Notes: generated by a model not told the origin, from the letters alone. A stretch of DNA of 64,000 nucleotides from WRMS01 sp038562165 (GCA_038562165.1 JBCFAO010000017.1:1-64000); one strand, 5' to 3'. Positions 23,068 through 31,340 are shown, counted from the stretch's first letter. A program made the numbers and translations.

Positions 23068-24745
23068 CGGCGGAAATCAGGGCCCGCAGGGAAGCCTTCC
23101 GGATATCCCGGGAGGTGCCGGCGCCAAAACGGCTGCGGCCCTGTTTATCCCTTAACTGGATGTAAGCCACGGCCCGGGAATCGGAGCCGCTGCTTAAGGC
23201 ATGCTGGTCATAAGAAAGGAAGTCGTAGTCGGCGGCGCCCAGGGTTTTCAGAGCGTCGTAGAGAGCGTCAATCGGCCCGTTGCCCTTGCCCTCTGCCTCT
23301 TTGGCTTCTCCATTATAGTTGATGATGCCGCTGAAATGGACTTCATTGTCTTCTTCGTCGGCCTCGTTGAGATAAGCGGTACGGAAGGATTTCAGCTCAT
23401 AGGGCCCCTGGGGCCGGACAAATTCCTCGGAGAAAATCGCCAGCAGGGTCTCGCCGTTGATTTCCAGATCATCTCTGTCAGCCCTGTCCCTGATCATCTG
23501 GCCCAATTCCGGCAGCATAGCTTTTGGAATTTTATAGCCAAAAAGGTTTTCCAGAATAAAGCCGGCGCTGGCCCGGGCGGAATGACTGTTGATACGGAGG
23601 ATGGGTTCGTATTGCCGGCCTACATCGGCGGGATCCAGAGGCAAATAGGGCACTTGCCAGCCGGTCAGCCGCCGTTTTTTGCGTTGGCTGAGGGCGTTGA
23701 GAATAGCTTCCTGCTGAGCGCCGGTAAAAGCGGTATAGACCAGTTCGCCGGCATATGGATGACGGGGGCTTACCGGCAGATGGGCGGCTTTTTGATAGAC
23801 CTGCCGCAGGTTGTTGATATCGCTGAAATCTAAACCGGGATTGATGCCTTGGCTATAAAGATTAAGAGACAGGGTCATCAGGTCGGCGTTGCCGGCCCGG
23901 GGCCCGTTGCCAAATAAAGAACCTTCTATGCGCTCAGCTCCGGCCAGCATAGCCAGTTCGGCGGCAGCCACCGCCGAGCCCCGGTCATTGGAAGGGCGAA
24001 CGCTAAGGATAAAGCGGTTGCGGTTGCGGATGTTTTGGCAGAACCCCTCGATTTGATCCGCATAATGATTGGGCGTGCACCTTTCAACGGTGGCCGGCAG
24101 GCCGAGGATAACGGGCTGGACCGCCTCAGCTTCAAGAACGTCCAGCACCTCTTCCGCAATACGCAAAGCAAAGGCCGGCTCCGCCTCGGTGAAGCCTTCC
24201 AAAGAATAAGCATAGGTCAGCTTCAGCCCTTTTTGCCGGGCTTCCCGGCCCAGGCCATGAATCTGACCGGCACAGGCCCTGGCTGCAGCCAGGATAGCCT
24301 CTTGACCGCCGCTATCGCCCGGTTCCCAGGGTGAAGGATTGATGTTGCCGCTAAAATGGAAAATCACCCGGGGGGCTCCTGCGATAGCCTGATAGGTTTT
24401 GACAATCAAGCTTTCCGTGCAGGGGCTTGTTACCTGTAAGGCAACATCGGCGGGAATCAACTGCTGATCGATCAGATGGCGCAAAAAGGCATGATCCGAA
24501 GGGTCTGCTCCGGGAGAACCTACCTCAATTTCCTTAAAGCCAATTTTGGTAAGGAGATGAAAGAGATCCACCTTTTCCTCCAGACTCATGGCAATGGGTA
24601 AGGCTTGGCTGCCATCGCTTAGATCTAGGCTGCACCAGAGGGGGGCCTGGCTGATGGTTTGGGAAGGCCAGGTGCGGCCCGGCAGGTCTGCCGGTATACA
24701 AGGGCTGTATTTTTGGGAAGGATCATTGAAACCGCTGGCTGACAT
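23039..24745 (-). CDS. LeuA-like (2-isopropylmalate synthase family) protein lacking catalytic residues
   Basis: 568 residues, colinear with the actinobacterial-type LeuA: LPGRTWPSQTISQAPLWC, then the TIM barrel (IGFKEIEVGSPGADPSD; GAERIEGSLFGNG; HPYAGELVYTAFTG; VPYLPLDPADVGRQYEPI) and a C-terminal LeuA regulatory domain (GKGNGPIDALYDAL). The active site is altered: LRDGNQ is LSDGSQ (catalytic Arg is Ser43), and the metal-binding HPHND is RPSND (Arg250 and Ser252 for both His). HxYNSTS is replaced by HFSGNINPS. I infer it cannot work as a normal metal-dependent isopropylmalate synthase. ATG 24745 follows AAAGGGGGT. No T-box or leucine leader is seen and no leuBCD are near. Confidence 0.85.
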   Translation of the reverse strand: MSASGFNDPSQKYSPCIPADLPGRTWPSQTISQAPLWCSLDLSDGSQALPIAMSLEEKVDLFHLLTKIGFKEIEVGSPGADPSDHAFLRHLIDQQLIPADVALQVTSPCTESLIVKTYQAIAGAPRVIFHFSGNINPSPWEPGDSGGQEAILAAARACAGQIHGLGREARQKGLKLTYAYSLEGFTEAEPAFALRIAEEVLDVLEAEAVQPVILGLPATVERCTPNHYADQIEGFCQNIRNRNRFILSVRPSNDRGSAVAAAELAMLAGAERIEGSLFGNGPRAGNADLMTLSLNLYSQGINPGLDFSDINNLRQVYQKAAHLPVSPRHPYAGELVYTAFTGAQQEAILNALSQRKKRRLTGWQVPYLPLDPADVGRQYEPILRINSHSARASAGFILENLFGYKIPKAMLPELGQMIRDRADRDDLEINGETLLAIFSEEFVRPQGPYELKSFRTAYLNEADEEDNEVHFSGIINYNGEAKEAEGKGNGPIDALYDALKTLGAADYDFLSYDQHALSSGSDSRAVAYIQLRDKQGRSRFGAGTSRDIRKASLRALISAVNRMSRIQD

Positions 24746-24856
24746 AATCGGTACCCCCTTTAAAATAAAAGCCGTCAACTCTATCGTTTAGAGGAAATGT
24801 AGCATAATTCAGTCAATAACACAAGAAAAAAATTCAAAAAACAAGTAAATTTGATA

Positions 24857-24884
24857 TTGACTATCTTTGACTATATGATATAAT
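24857..24884 (+). promoter_or_regulatory. Promoter of hsp20
   Basis: TTGACT (24857-24862) and a perfect TATAAT (24879-24884), spacing 16 bp, immediately upstream of the CIRCE element. Confidence 0.8.
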
Positions 24885-24895
24885 GAAAACAGAAA

Positions 24896-24922
24896 TTAGC
24901 ACTCGAAGTCATAGAGTGCTAA
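24896..24922. promoter_or_regulatory. CIRCE element (HrcA operator)
   Basis: TTAGCACTC-N9-GAGTGCTAA, a perfect match to the consensus. It lies 12 bases after the -10 box and 25 before the start codon, where bound HrcA would block transcription of hsp20 until heat shock. Confidence 0.97.
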
Positions 24923-24947
24923 AATAAAAGGCGAAGGAGTTGTTAAC

Positions 24948-25382
24948 ATGACTGGGCTTATTCCATTCAACAGAAGGGGAGATCTTTCCACGGACAGGTT
25001 GTTCAACATGATGGACGACTTCTTTAATGACACTTGGCTGTCGAGAAGGAGCCTGCTGAGTGATACATTTAAAGTGGACGTCAAGGAAAATGAAGGTGCT
25101 TACACGATAGAAGCGGATTTGCCGGGCGTGAAGAAAGAGGAAGTCAATCTGGAGCTTAATGAAGGCAGGCTGACTATTGCCGTTATCCGCAGTGAAGAGA
25201 TCGAAGAGGAGAAGAAAGGTTACATCCACAGGGAAAGAAGGCAGTCCTCCATGCAGCGTTCCGTATACCTGGCTGACGCCGATAATGAAGGGGTGGAAGC
25301 TAAGCTGAATGATGGCGTGCTGACCGTTGTGATCCCCAAAAAACCTCAAATCGACTACAAAAAGAGAATTGAAATCCAGTAA
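24948..25382 (+). CDS. Hsp20-family small heat shock protein
   Basis: 144 residues: a short N-terminal arm with FNMMDDFFNDTW, an alpha-crystallin domain (FKVDVKENEGAYTIEADLPG, ELNEGRLTIAV, ERRQSSMQRSVYL, LNDGVLTVVIPKK) and a short C-terminal tail KKRIEIQ with the I-x-I anchoring motif (IEI). It forms oligomers that hold unfolding proteins in the cytosol. AAGGAG ribosome binding site before ATG 24948. Controlled by a perfect CIRCE, so it belongs to the HrcA regulon, and followed by a strong terminator. Confidence 0.96.
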   Translation: MTGLIPFNRRGDLSTDRLFNMMDDFFNDTWLSRRSLLSDTFKVDVKENEGAYTIEADLPGVKKEEVNLELNEGRLTIAVIRSEEIEEEKKGYIHRERRQSSMQRSVYLADADNEGVEAKLNDGVLTVVIPKKPQIDYKKRIEIQ

Positions 25383-25409
25383 AACCCCAACCCTCCTTAA
25401 TAAAAAGGG

Positions 25410-25441
25410 CTGCCGCAGATTTTTTTGCGGCAGTCTTTTTT
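25410..25441 (+). terminator. Intrinsic terminator of hsp20
   Basis: CTGCCGCA (25410-25417) / TGCGGCAG (25426-25433) followed by TCTTTTTTG. Confidence 0.88.
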
Positions 25442-25622
25442 GCGGTGGAGAGAGTTTTACTTCGCCAGTGGGGGAGAGCGGCCTGTTGGGGTTCAACTTT
25501 GCCACAGTCCTTTTGCAGCTTATTCACAGTGCTTTCACATCCTCTTCACATAAAAGGTCTAAACTGGAAATAGCGGAATTCATGCTTGACCGGCAGAGAT
25601 AAATTTTATAGGAGGCATTGGC

Positions 25623-27587
25623 ATGGCAGTGAAGAAAAAGTGGCAGTGGTTACTGGTGATTTTAGTATTGGCGGCAGCGGCAGCAGGGAGTTATAAATTT
25701 TTGTATAAGGGGAATACGGCGGTGGCTGCCGCCCCTGCCGGCGCTGTGAGAACCAGCAGCGTAATTCGGGGCAGCATCAGCTCTATGGTTACCGGCAGCG
25801 GCTCCGTAGCCACTTCCAGAGAGCAGAGCCTTGCCGCTCCCGGGGCTTCCACCTTGCTGGAGGTTCATGTGGAAGACGGACAAAAGGTGGCAAAAGGCGA
25901 TCTGCTTTTTGTACTGGATTGCCCCGAAGTGGAATCCTCCCAGCAGGCCCTGTCCCAATATCAGTACCAGCTGGAAGAGTATTATGCCGCCCGGGAAGAA
26001 TTACAGCGCCAAGCGGATAAGGACTATCTGATCACTTCTGTTGGGGCCAAGGCAGGAGAGAAACTGACAAAAAACAGTTCATTATTATCATTGCTGGATA
26101 TCAGCTCCATGACTTTGCAGGTTCCGGCCGAGGACGGTGCGGCCTGGGGTGCGGGCCAGAGAGTCCAGGTATCTTTGCTGGAATACGGCAATACGGTAAA
26201 CGGTACCCTGGCCGGCCAGCCTACTGCCGCCAGCAGCAACGGCATGGAATATCTGACCTTTACGCTGGAGCTGGATAAAGGCCAGCGCATAGCAGGGGAG
26301 ACCTATGGCCAGGCTTATAATCAGGATTTAGGCAGCCAGGCGGTGGTAATGCTTAAACCAAACAGCGAAACATTGATTAAAGTGCCTGCCGACGGCTATC
26401 TTGATGAATTAAACGTGACGGAAGGAGAAATCGTCAAAGCCGGTACTTTGATGTATAGAATCAGCAGCACCAATCTGGAGTCGCAGATTTCCGAGGCCAA
26501 TTCGGAAATGCAGGTGGCCATGGCTCAGCTCAAACAAAAGAAAACCACATTGACAGCAGATTTTGACGGTATATATTACGCGGCAGCCGACGGTTCCGGC
26601 CCTAAAAATACCTTCCTGCAAGTGGGGGACAGCCTGACGGCCAATGAAAGCCTGGGCAAGGTGGTAGATGGGGAAAGGATGCAAATCGTCTTTAATGTAG
26701 ACGAGCTGGATATCGCTAAGGTGGAGGAGGGCCAGGAGGTCAAAGTGGTGGCCGACGCTTTGCCCGATAAAACATATACCGGACGGGTGGCCAGAATTGC
26801 CCAGGAAGGCTCCAGTTCCGGCAACGTAGCCTATTATTGGGTGCTGATCGAAGTGGCAGAATGGGATGGACTTAAAGTGGGCATGACCACCAGCCTGGAA
26901 ATCGTGGTGGATCAGTCTGAGGACACCTTGATGGTACCCATTAATGCCGTTCATACGGTCAGGGGAGTTAAATATGTGATCCTGGCGGCGGATCAAAGCA
27001 ATCCGGGAAGCAATGGGGCAGGCACTGCCGGGGCGGGAGGCCCAGGGGCAGGAGACTCCGGATCAGGAGCTGTCATGATCCGGGAAAAACCTGTTGAAGA
27101 GCAAAGCAGCAGCAGCGGACAAAGCAGCGGCAATGGGCAGAGCAGTAACGGGCCTGAAACGCCGAAGATGAACGGCGGCGGGAAGCAATCCGGTGACGGA
27201 GAGCAGCCCATCAGCGGCGAGCAACCTGCCAGCAACGAGCAACCTGCCAGCAACGAGCAACCTGCCAGCAGTGAGAGCCCTGCCAGCAGTGAGCAACCCA
27301 CCAGCAGTGAGAGCCCTGCCAGCAGCGGGCAAGCCGGGGCAGCCGGCGGCCAGCAGCGGTCCTTGCAGTTGCCGGAGCGGGCCGTCATTGTGGAGACTGG
27401 CATCATCAACGATACTCATGTTGAAATCCTTTCCGGCTTGGAGGAAGGCCAAATTGTCGAGGTGACCGGTACCGCCGCCACCAATAGCACGGGGCAAAAC
27501 TTCATGATGATGGGGCCCGGCGGCGGCATGGGCGCCGTAACGGTCACTACCTCGGGCCCCAGGCCCGGTGGCGGCGGCATTCGCTGA
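25623..27587 (+). CDS. Efflux membrane-fusion protein (MacA/HlyD type) with repeat-rich insert
   Basis: 654 residues, much longer than the usual ~400. One N-terminal membrane anchor (WQWLLVILVLAAAAAGSYKF), then barrel-sandwich and beta-barrel domains (GSGSVATSREQSLAAPGAS, VEDGQKVAKGDLLF, EGEIVKAGTLMYRI, VDELDIAKVEEGQEVKVV, LKVGMTTSLEIVVD, VPINAVHTVRG). After the membrane-proximal domain a Gly/Ser/Gln-rich insert of about 110 residues includes seven hexapeptide units (27201-27326), and then the domain resumes with VIVETGIINDTHVEILSGL. It couples the MacB-like ABC exporter encoded next to the TolC-like protein. No ATP- or metal-binding motif. Start with GGAGG 9 bases upstream. Confidence 0.9.
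   Translation: MAVKKKWQWLLVILVLAAAAAGSYKFLYKGNTAVAAAPAGAVRTSSVIRGSISSMVTGSGSVATSREQSLAAPGASTLLEVHVEDGQKVAKGDLLFVLDCPEVESSQQALSQYQYQLEEYYAAREELQRQADKDYLITSVGAKAGEKLTKNSSLLSLLDISSMTLQVPAEDGAAWGAGQRVQVSLLEYGNTVNGTLAGQPTAASSNGMEYLTFTLELDKGQRIAGETYGQAYNQDLGSQAVVMLKPNSETLIKVPADGYLDELNVTEGEIVKAGTLMYRISSTNLESQISEANSEMQVAMAQLKQKKTTLTADFDGIYYAAADGSGPKNTFLQVGDSLTANESLGKVVDGERMQIVFNVDELDIAKVEEGQEVKVVADALPDKTYTGRVARIAQEGSSSGNVAYYWVLIEVAEWDGLKVGMTTSLEIVVDQSEDTLMVPINAVHTVRGVKYVILAADQSNPGSNGAGTAGAGGPGAGDSGSGAVMIREKPVEEQSSSSGQSSGNGQSSNGPETPKMNGGGKQSGDGEQPISGEQPASNEQPASNEQPASSESPASSEQPTSSESPASSGQAGAAGGQQRSLQLPERAVIVETGIINDTHVEILSGLEEGQIVEVTGTAATNSTGQNFMMMGPGGGMGAVTVTTSGPRPGGGGIR
27201..27326 (+). repeat. Tandem 18-bp repeat, seven units, in the fusion protein gene
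   Basis: Units such as GAGCAACCTGCCAGCAAC at 27219, 27237 and 27255 onward, encoding EQPISG, EQPASN, EQPASN, EQPASS, ESPASS, EQPTSS, ESPASS (about residues 527-568). Neighbouring units are nearly identical at DNA level, so copy number may vary by slippage. Confidence 0.9.
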
Positions 27588-27601
27588 AAGGAGGGTAAAA
27601 C

Positions 27602-28291
27602 ATGAGCCTTCTGGAAATGAAAAATATCAGCAAGGTTTATCAAATGGGTAAAGAGGAGCTCTACGCTTTGAAGGATGTTTCCCTGGAGGTGGCAGAAGGA
27701 GAGTTTGTGGCTATCATCGGGCCTTCCGGTTCCGGCAAGTCCACGCTGATGAACCTCATCGGCTGCCTGGATGTTCCCACAGCCGGCAGCTACAAGCTGG
27801 ACGGCAAGGATGTATCGGATCTGAGCGGCGATCAACAGGCGGCCATTCGCAATGAAAAAATCGGCTTCATTTTTCAGGGCTTTAATCTGCTGCCGAAATT
27901 GACTGCCCTGGAAAACGTGGAGCTGCCCCTGCTTTACCGCAACATCCCTGCCGACCAGCGGCGGCGGCATGCCCTTGAGGCTTTAGAAAAAGTAGGGCTT
28001 GCGGACAGATCGGGACATAAGCCCGCCGAGCTGTCGGGAGGTCAGCAGCAGCGGGTGGCCATTGCCCGGGCTCTGGCCGGCAGCCCCCCGATTTTGCTGG
28101 CCGATGAGCCCATCGGCAATCTGGACAGCAAGTCCGGCAGAGAGGTAACGGACTTGATGCATAGGCTCCATCAGCAAGGCCACACCATTATACTGATCAC
28201 CCATAACCAGGATCAGGCCAATGAAGCCCAAAGAAAAATTGCTATATACGATGGCAATATCTTATCTGATGAGAAGGTGATTCAAAGGTGA
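27602..28291 (+). CDS. MacB/LolD-type ABC transporter ATPase
   Basis: 229 residues: Walker A GPSGSGKST (about 40-48), Q-loop FQGFNLLPKLTALENV, signature LSGGQQQRVAIARAL, Walker B ILLADEP followed by IGNLD (usually TGNLD) and the switch His in LITHN. It powers the MacB-like permease whose gene overlaps its stop by four bases (GTGA). Fourteen bases separate it from the fusion-protein gene. Typical substrates of such systems are peptides, antibiotics or lipoproteins; none can be assigned here. Confidence 0.94.
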   Translation: MSLLEMKNISKVYQMGKEELYALKDVSLEVAEGEFVAIIGPSGSGKSTLMNLIGCLDVPTAGSYKLDGKDVSDLSGDQQAAIRNEKIGFIFQGFNLLPKLTALENVELPLLYRNIPADQRRRHALEALEKVGLADRSGHKPAELSGGQQQRVAIARALAGSPPILLADEPIGNLDSKSGREVTDLMHRLHQQGHTIILITHNQDQANEAQRKIAIYDGNILSDEKVIQR

Positions 28292-29460
28292 ATTTATTGC
28301 AAGCGTTAAAAATGGGCTTCAGCGGCATTGCCGGCAATAAGCTGCGCTCCATTCTCACCATGCTGGGTATTATTATCGGCGTGGCGGCGGTTATCGTCTT
28401 GGTTTCGCTGGCCACGGGCACCACCCAATCGATTACCGACAGAATTTCCAGTATGGGCTCCAATTTGCTTACGGTGAACATCCGGGGCCGGGGCAATGAG
28501 GGCAGCCTCACTCAGGCGGAAATGAATAAATGGAGAGAAGAAGAGGGCGTCCAATACCTGGCCCCCGTAATCAATTCCAGCCAGGAGGTGAAAGCAGGTA
28601 CAGAGAGCACCAGCGCCAATCTCATCGGGACTACCGACGACTACCTGCAGATGAATTCCCTGAAGCTGGCTACGGGCCGCAGTTTGGCGGATATGGATAT
28701 GGAAGGCCGTACCCAGGTAGCCCTTATCGGCTCGGAAATTGCCGAAACCCTTTATGAAGGGCAGGAGCCCCTGGGCCAAAATATCAAGATCAGCGGCAAT
28801 AATTTCAAAGTGGTGGGCGTTATGGAAAGCGCCGGTTCCAGCATGACGGGTTCTAACGATACCCGGGTTTTTATTCCCTATACCACGGCTCAGCGGCTGT
28901 TAAAGGAAAGCCGGATCAGCCAGGTCAATATCGGAGTAAGTACGGCAGAACAGGTGGAAGAAGTAAAAGCTTTTTTGGAAGGGGAACTGTTGGACAAATA
29001 CGGCAGTGAGGATTACTACAATATTTTCGATCAGACGGAGCTGCTGTCCACTTTACAAGAGACTACCGCTATGATGGCGGTGCTGGTAGGGGGCATAGCC
29101 GGTATTTCCCTGGTGGTAGGGGGTATCGGTATCATGAATATCATGCTGGTTTCCGTAACGGAGCGAACCAGGGAGATCGGCATCCGTAAAGCCATCGGCG
29201 CCAAGAAACGCCATATTCTGAGCCAGTTCCTGGTGGAGTCCATCGTTCTAAGCTGCGTAGGCGGCCTCATCGGAGTAGCCCTGGGCATAGGCATAACGAA
29301 AGCCGCCGGCGCTTTGGTGGAGAGTCTCAACGGCAATGTTTCCTTTACCGTAGTTGCCATTGCTTTCGGTTTCTCCGCGGCCATCGGCATCATTTTTGGA
29401 GTGTATCCGGCAAATAAGGCGGCTAGCCTTAATCCGATTGAAGCCTTGCGATACCAATAA
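28288..29460 (+). CDS. MacB-type ABC transporter permease
   Basis: 390 residues: first membrane helix after MGFSGIAGNKLRSILTMLGIIIGVAAVIVL, a MacB periplasmic core domain (about 50-250), then the FtsX-like domain with three helices and the motif ERTREIGIRKAIGA, ending PANKAASLNPIEALRYQ. It uses GTG 28288 overlapping the ATPase stop. It forms a mechanotransmission exporter with the preceding fusion protein and the TolC-like protein that follows. Confidence 0.93.
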   Translation: MNLLQALKMGFSGIAGNKLRSILTMLGIIIGVAAVIVLVSLATGTTQSITDRISSMGSNLLTVNIRGRGNEGSLTQAEMNKWREEEGVQYLAPVINSSQEVKAGTESTSANLIGTTDDYLQMNSLKLATGRSLADMDMEGRTQVALIGSEIAETLYEGQEPLGQNIKISGNNFKVVGVMESAGSSMTGSNDTRVFIPYTTAQRLLKESRISQVNIGVSTAEQVEEVKAFLEGELLDKYGSEDYYNIFDQTELLSTLQETTAMMAVLVGGIAGISLVVGGIGIMNIMLVSVTERTREIGIRKAIGAKKRHILSQFLVESIVLSCVGGLIGVALGIGITKAAGALVESLNGNVSFTVVAIAFGFSAAIGIIFGVYPANKAASLNPIEALRYQ

Positions 29461-29483
29461 ACCTGCAAAGGAGGCATAGAGAA

Positions 29484-30728
29484 ATGGAGAAAAGCGATAG
29501 AGGCAATAAGGATAATAGAAGCAATAAAAGCAGTAAAGGGGTACAGCAGGCCGGTATATTTCTGGCGTTGAGTTTGCTGCTGACCACCCTGCCTTTAGAG
29601 CCGGATAAGCTTAACCGGCTTGCGCCGGATGCTGCCAGCCGGCCCTTAGGCGGCGCCTTATTGGCCGATAGCGGCGGCGGACAAGAAAGCGGCGGTCAGA
29701 TCAGAACCTACACTTTTGCCGAGGTAGGGGCTATCGCTCAAAATAACGGCAGCGATATTACCCGCCAGAAGGCCTCTTTGGATCAGGCTGAGCAATCAAA
29801 AGATTCCCAGCTTTCTAATTATCAGTCCCAAGTCTATCAATATTACAATAACCCCAGTTCCGGCATTTCCGAAAGTTCTTTATACAGCTTGCAGGACAGT
29901 TACGAAAGCGCCTACAACTCTTATCTGGATGCGGAGGAGGCACTGGAAAAGCTAAAGCCTAAAGTAGCTTATCAGGCCCAAAAGCTGTATCTGGATATTC
30001 TTCAGGGGGAGGTGCAGATAGAGATTCAGGAAAAGGAAGTGCAAAGGCTGAATGCCGAATATGAGCTGGCCAAGGTTAAAAGCGCTTTTGGCGCCTATAG
30101 CCAAAGCCAACTGCAAAGCGCCAAGACCCAGTGGGATAGTGCCAAAGATGCTTTGGAAAATTTAAAGACCACTTTGAAAGACAACAAAAATACCATGAGG
30201 GAATATTTGAACTTGGCGGATGAGGTGGAGTTCAAGCTGGCTAACCCCCCGGATTTTGGCCAGTATGCTAAAGAGTTTGACGAGGAGGACGTGCTGGCGG
30301 AGGCTTTGAAAAACTCCCTCTCTTTAAAACAGGCCCAACGGGAAGTGGATGAGCTCAGCAAAAAAATCGAGAGCTATGAGAACCGGGGCCAAACCAGCCA
30401 GGCGGAAAAGCTGGCAGCCAGCGGCGCCGCCAAGGATCTGGCTTTGAAAGAGACGAAGCAAACCTTGACGAGAACGGTGGAAAGCGCCGTGAAGGAATTT
30501 AAGGGGCTGGATGAGGCTTTGGAGAAGGCCAAAGAAAAGCGGGATCAGGCCCAGCGGGATTACATGACGGCCCAAATGAAAATGAATATGGGGGCCATCA
30601 CATTAAATGAAATGAGGACGGCAGAAAAAAACCTGCTTACGGCCCAGCAGGATTATGTTCAGGCTCAATATAATGGTTATTTAGGTGCGAAAAAGGTGAT
30701 TTTGCTGCAGCAAGGCATATTGGTATAG
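29484..30728 (+). CDS. TolC-like coiled-coil efflux protein
   Basis: 414 residues. N-terminal hydrophobic segment (QAGIFLALSLLLTTLPL), then mostly long amphipathic helices typical of the TolC/OEP fold: YTFAEVGAIAQNNGSDITRQ, KPKVAYQAQKLYLDILQ, ALKNSLSLKQAQREVDELSKK, and the C-terminal stretch MNMGAITLNEMRTAEKNLLTAQQDYVQAQY, which is a hallmark of OEP proteins. In diderms TolC forms the outer-membrane duct; in monoderm Bacillota similar proteins sit beside MacAB-like exporters with unknown role. It lacks a clear outer-membrane beta-barrel. AAAGGAGG before ATG 29484. Confidence 0.8.
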   Translation: MEKSDRGNKDNRSNKSSKGVQQAGIFLALSLLLTTLPLEPDKLNRLAPDAASRPLGGALLADSGGGQESGGQIRTYTFAEVGAIAQNNGSDITRQKASLDQAEQSKDSQLSNYQSQVYQYYNNPSSGISESSLYSLQDSYESAYNSYLDAEEALEKLKPKVAYQAQKLYLDILQGEVQIEIQEKEVQRLNAEYELAKVKSAFGAYSQSQLQSAKTQWDSAKDALENLKTTLKDNKNTMREYLNLADEVEFKLANPPDFGQYAKEFDEEDVLAEALKNSLSLKQAQREVDELSKKIESYENRGQTSQAEKLAASGAAKDLALKETKQTLTRTVESAVKEFKGLDEALEKAKEKRDQAQRDYMTAQMKMNMGAITLNEMRTAEKNLLTAQQDYVQAQYNGYLGAKKVILLQQGILV

Positions 30729-30831
30729 AAAGGAAGATGGGGAATGCCCATGGGAAGCCCCCAAAATGAACGCACAATTGAGAGCACTGAAAAAGTCCGG
30801 CAAGTTGGGCACTGACCGTCGTGGGGGTGAC

Positions 30832-31063
30832 TGAGCAAAATTGCAAGTTTGTCGCCATTCGCACCGGCTAACTGAGCAAAATTGCAAGTTTGTAATAGGT
30901 GATTTAGCCTGAAAACAGGGTTCTCAGGCTAAATAGGCTTCCTAAGTAGTGATTTAAAGATAACAAACCTGCAATTTTGCTCAAAATGCCACGACCTTGG
31001 AAACAAACTTGCAATTTTGCACATTTGGGGGTGCCGTCAGAGTACAAACTTGCAATTTTGCAC
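30832..31063. repeat. Array of five 20-nt quasi-palindromic repeats with ~41-bp period
   Basis: Copies of GAGCAAAATTGCAAGTTTGT at 30832-30851 and 30873-30892 (plus), and as the complement at 30963-30982, 31003-31022 and 31044-31063. Start-to-start spacings are 41, 90, 40 and 41. A degenerate copy lies near 30789-30808 and a partial one at 31083. The spacers of 19-21 nt are unrelated to each other. The core AAACTTGCAATTTT is nearly self-complementary. A further copy is at 39637-39656. The rest of 30729-31215 holds no credible gene. Confidence 0.85.
30902..30934. repeat. Stem-loop in the middle of the repeat array
   Basis: Perfect 11-bp arms ATTTAGCCTGA (30902-30912) and TCAGGCTAAAT (30924-30934), 11-base loop. 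It marks the point where the 20-nt repeats change orientation. Confidence 0.7.
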
Positions 31064-31215
31064 CAAAGGCTTCCGCCAGAGCACAAACCACACCTTCGAT
31101 TTTAAGCACTCAGCTCCCAGCCCCCACCCTCGTGGCAGTGATCCCTGATTCCTTCAGTTTACCAACATCGGCTCATCGCTTAGGAGCAAGCCCCGTTCCC
31201 CAGAACATAATCTTG

Positions 31216-31274
31216 GCCAGCCTTTTTTATCATTACTGATAAATATTTTATCATCGAAGATAAAAAAGGCTGGC
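31216..31274. promoter_or_regulatory. Nested inverted repeats: terminator stem and candidate UAS dyads
   Basis: Outer perfect 16-bp arms GCCAGCCTTTTTTATC (31216-31231) and complement (31259-31274) followed by seven T: an intrinsic terminator. Inside are two dyads, TTTATCA-N4-TGATAAA (31226-31243) and TTTTATC-N6-GATAAAA (31246-31265), centres 21 bp apart and 71-92 bp upstream of the -24 GG of the next promoter, the same layout as the other sigma-54 loci here. Confidence 0.65.
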
Positions 31275-31323
31275 TTTTTTTCATTATTGATACTAAAATG
31301 TAAGGAAATAAGAAGGCGTGGTC

Positions 31324-31340
31324 TTGGCACAAAAATTGCT
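31324..31340 (+). promoter_or_regulatory. Sigma-54 (-24/-12) promoter of the cysteine desulfidase gene
   Basis: TTGGCACAAAAATTGCT: TTGGCAC and TTGCT both fit the consensus and the GG-N10-GC spacing is exact. Predicted start near 31351; the ATG is at 31389. Confidence 0.88.

Noticed and set aside
24746..24895. T-box or leucine attenuator upstream of the LeuA-like gene
   Set aside because: Only about 45 bases lie between the gene start and the opposing hsp20 promoter region, with no T-box motif or stem.
30832..31063. CRISPR array
   Set aside because: Repeat (20) and spacer (19-21) lengths are below known ranges, the repeats switch orientation, and no cas genes are in the window.
30637..31239. 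Short open frames across the repeat array
   Set aside because: They arise from the repeats read in different frames (peptides like TNLQFC or TCNFA recur) and lack ribosome binding sites.
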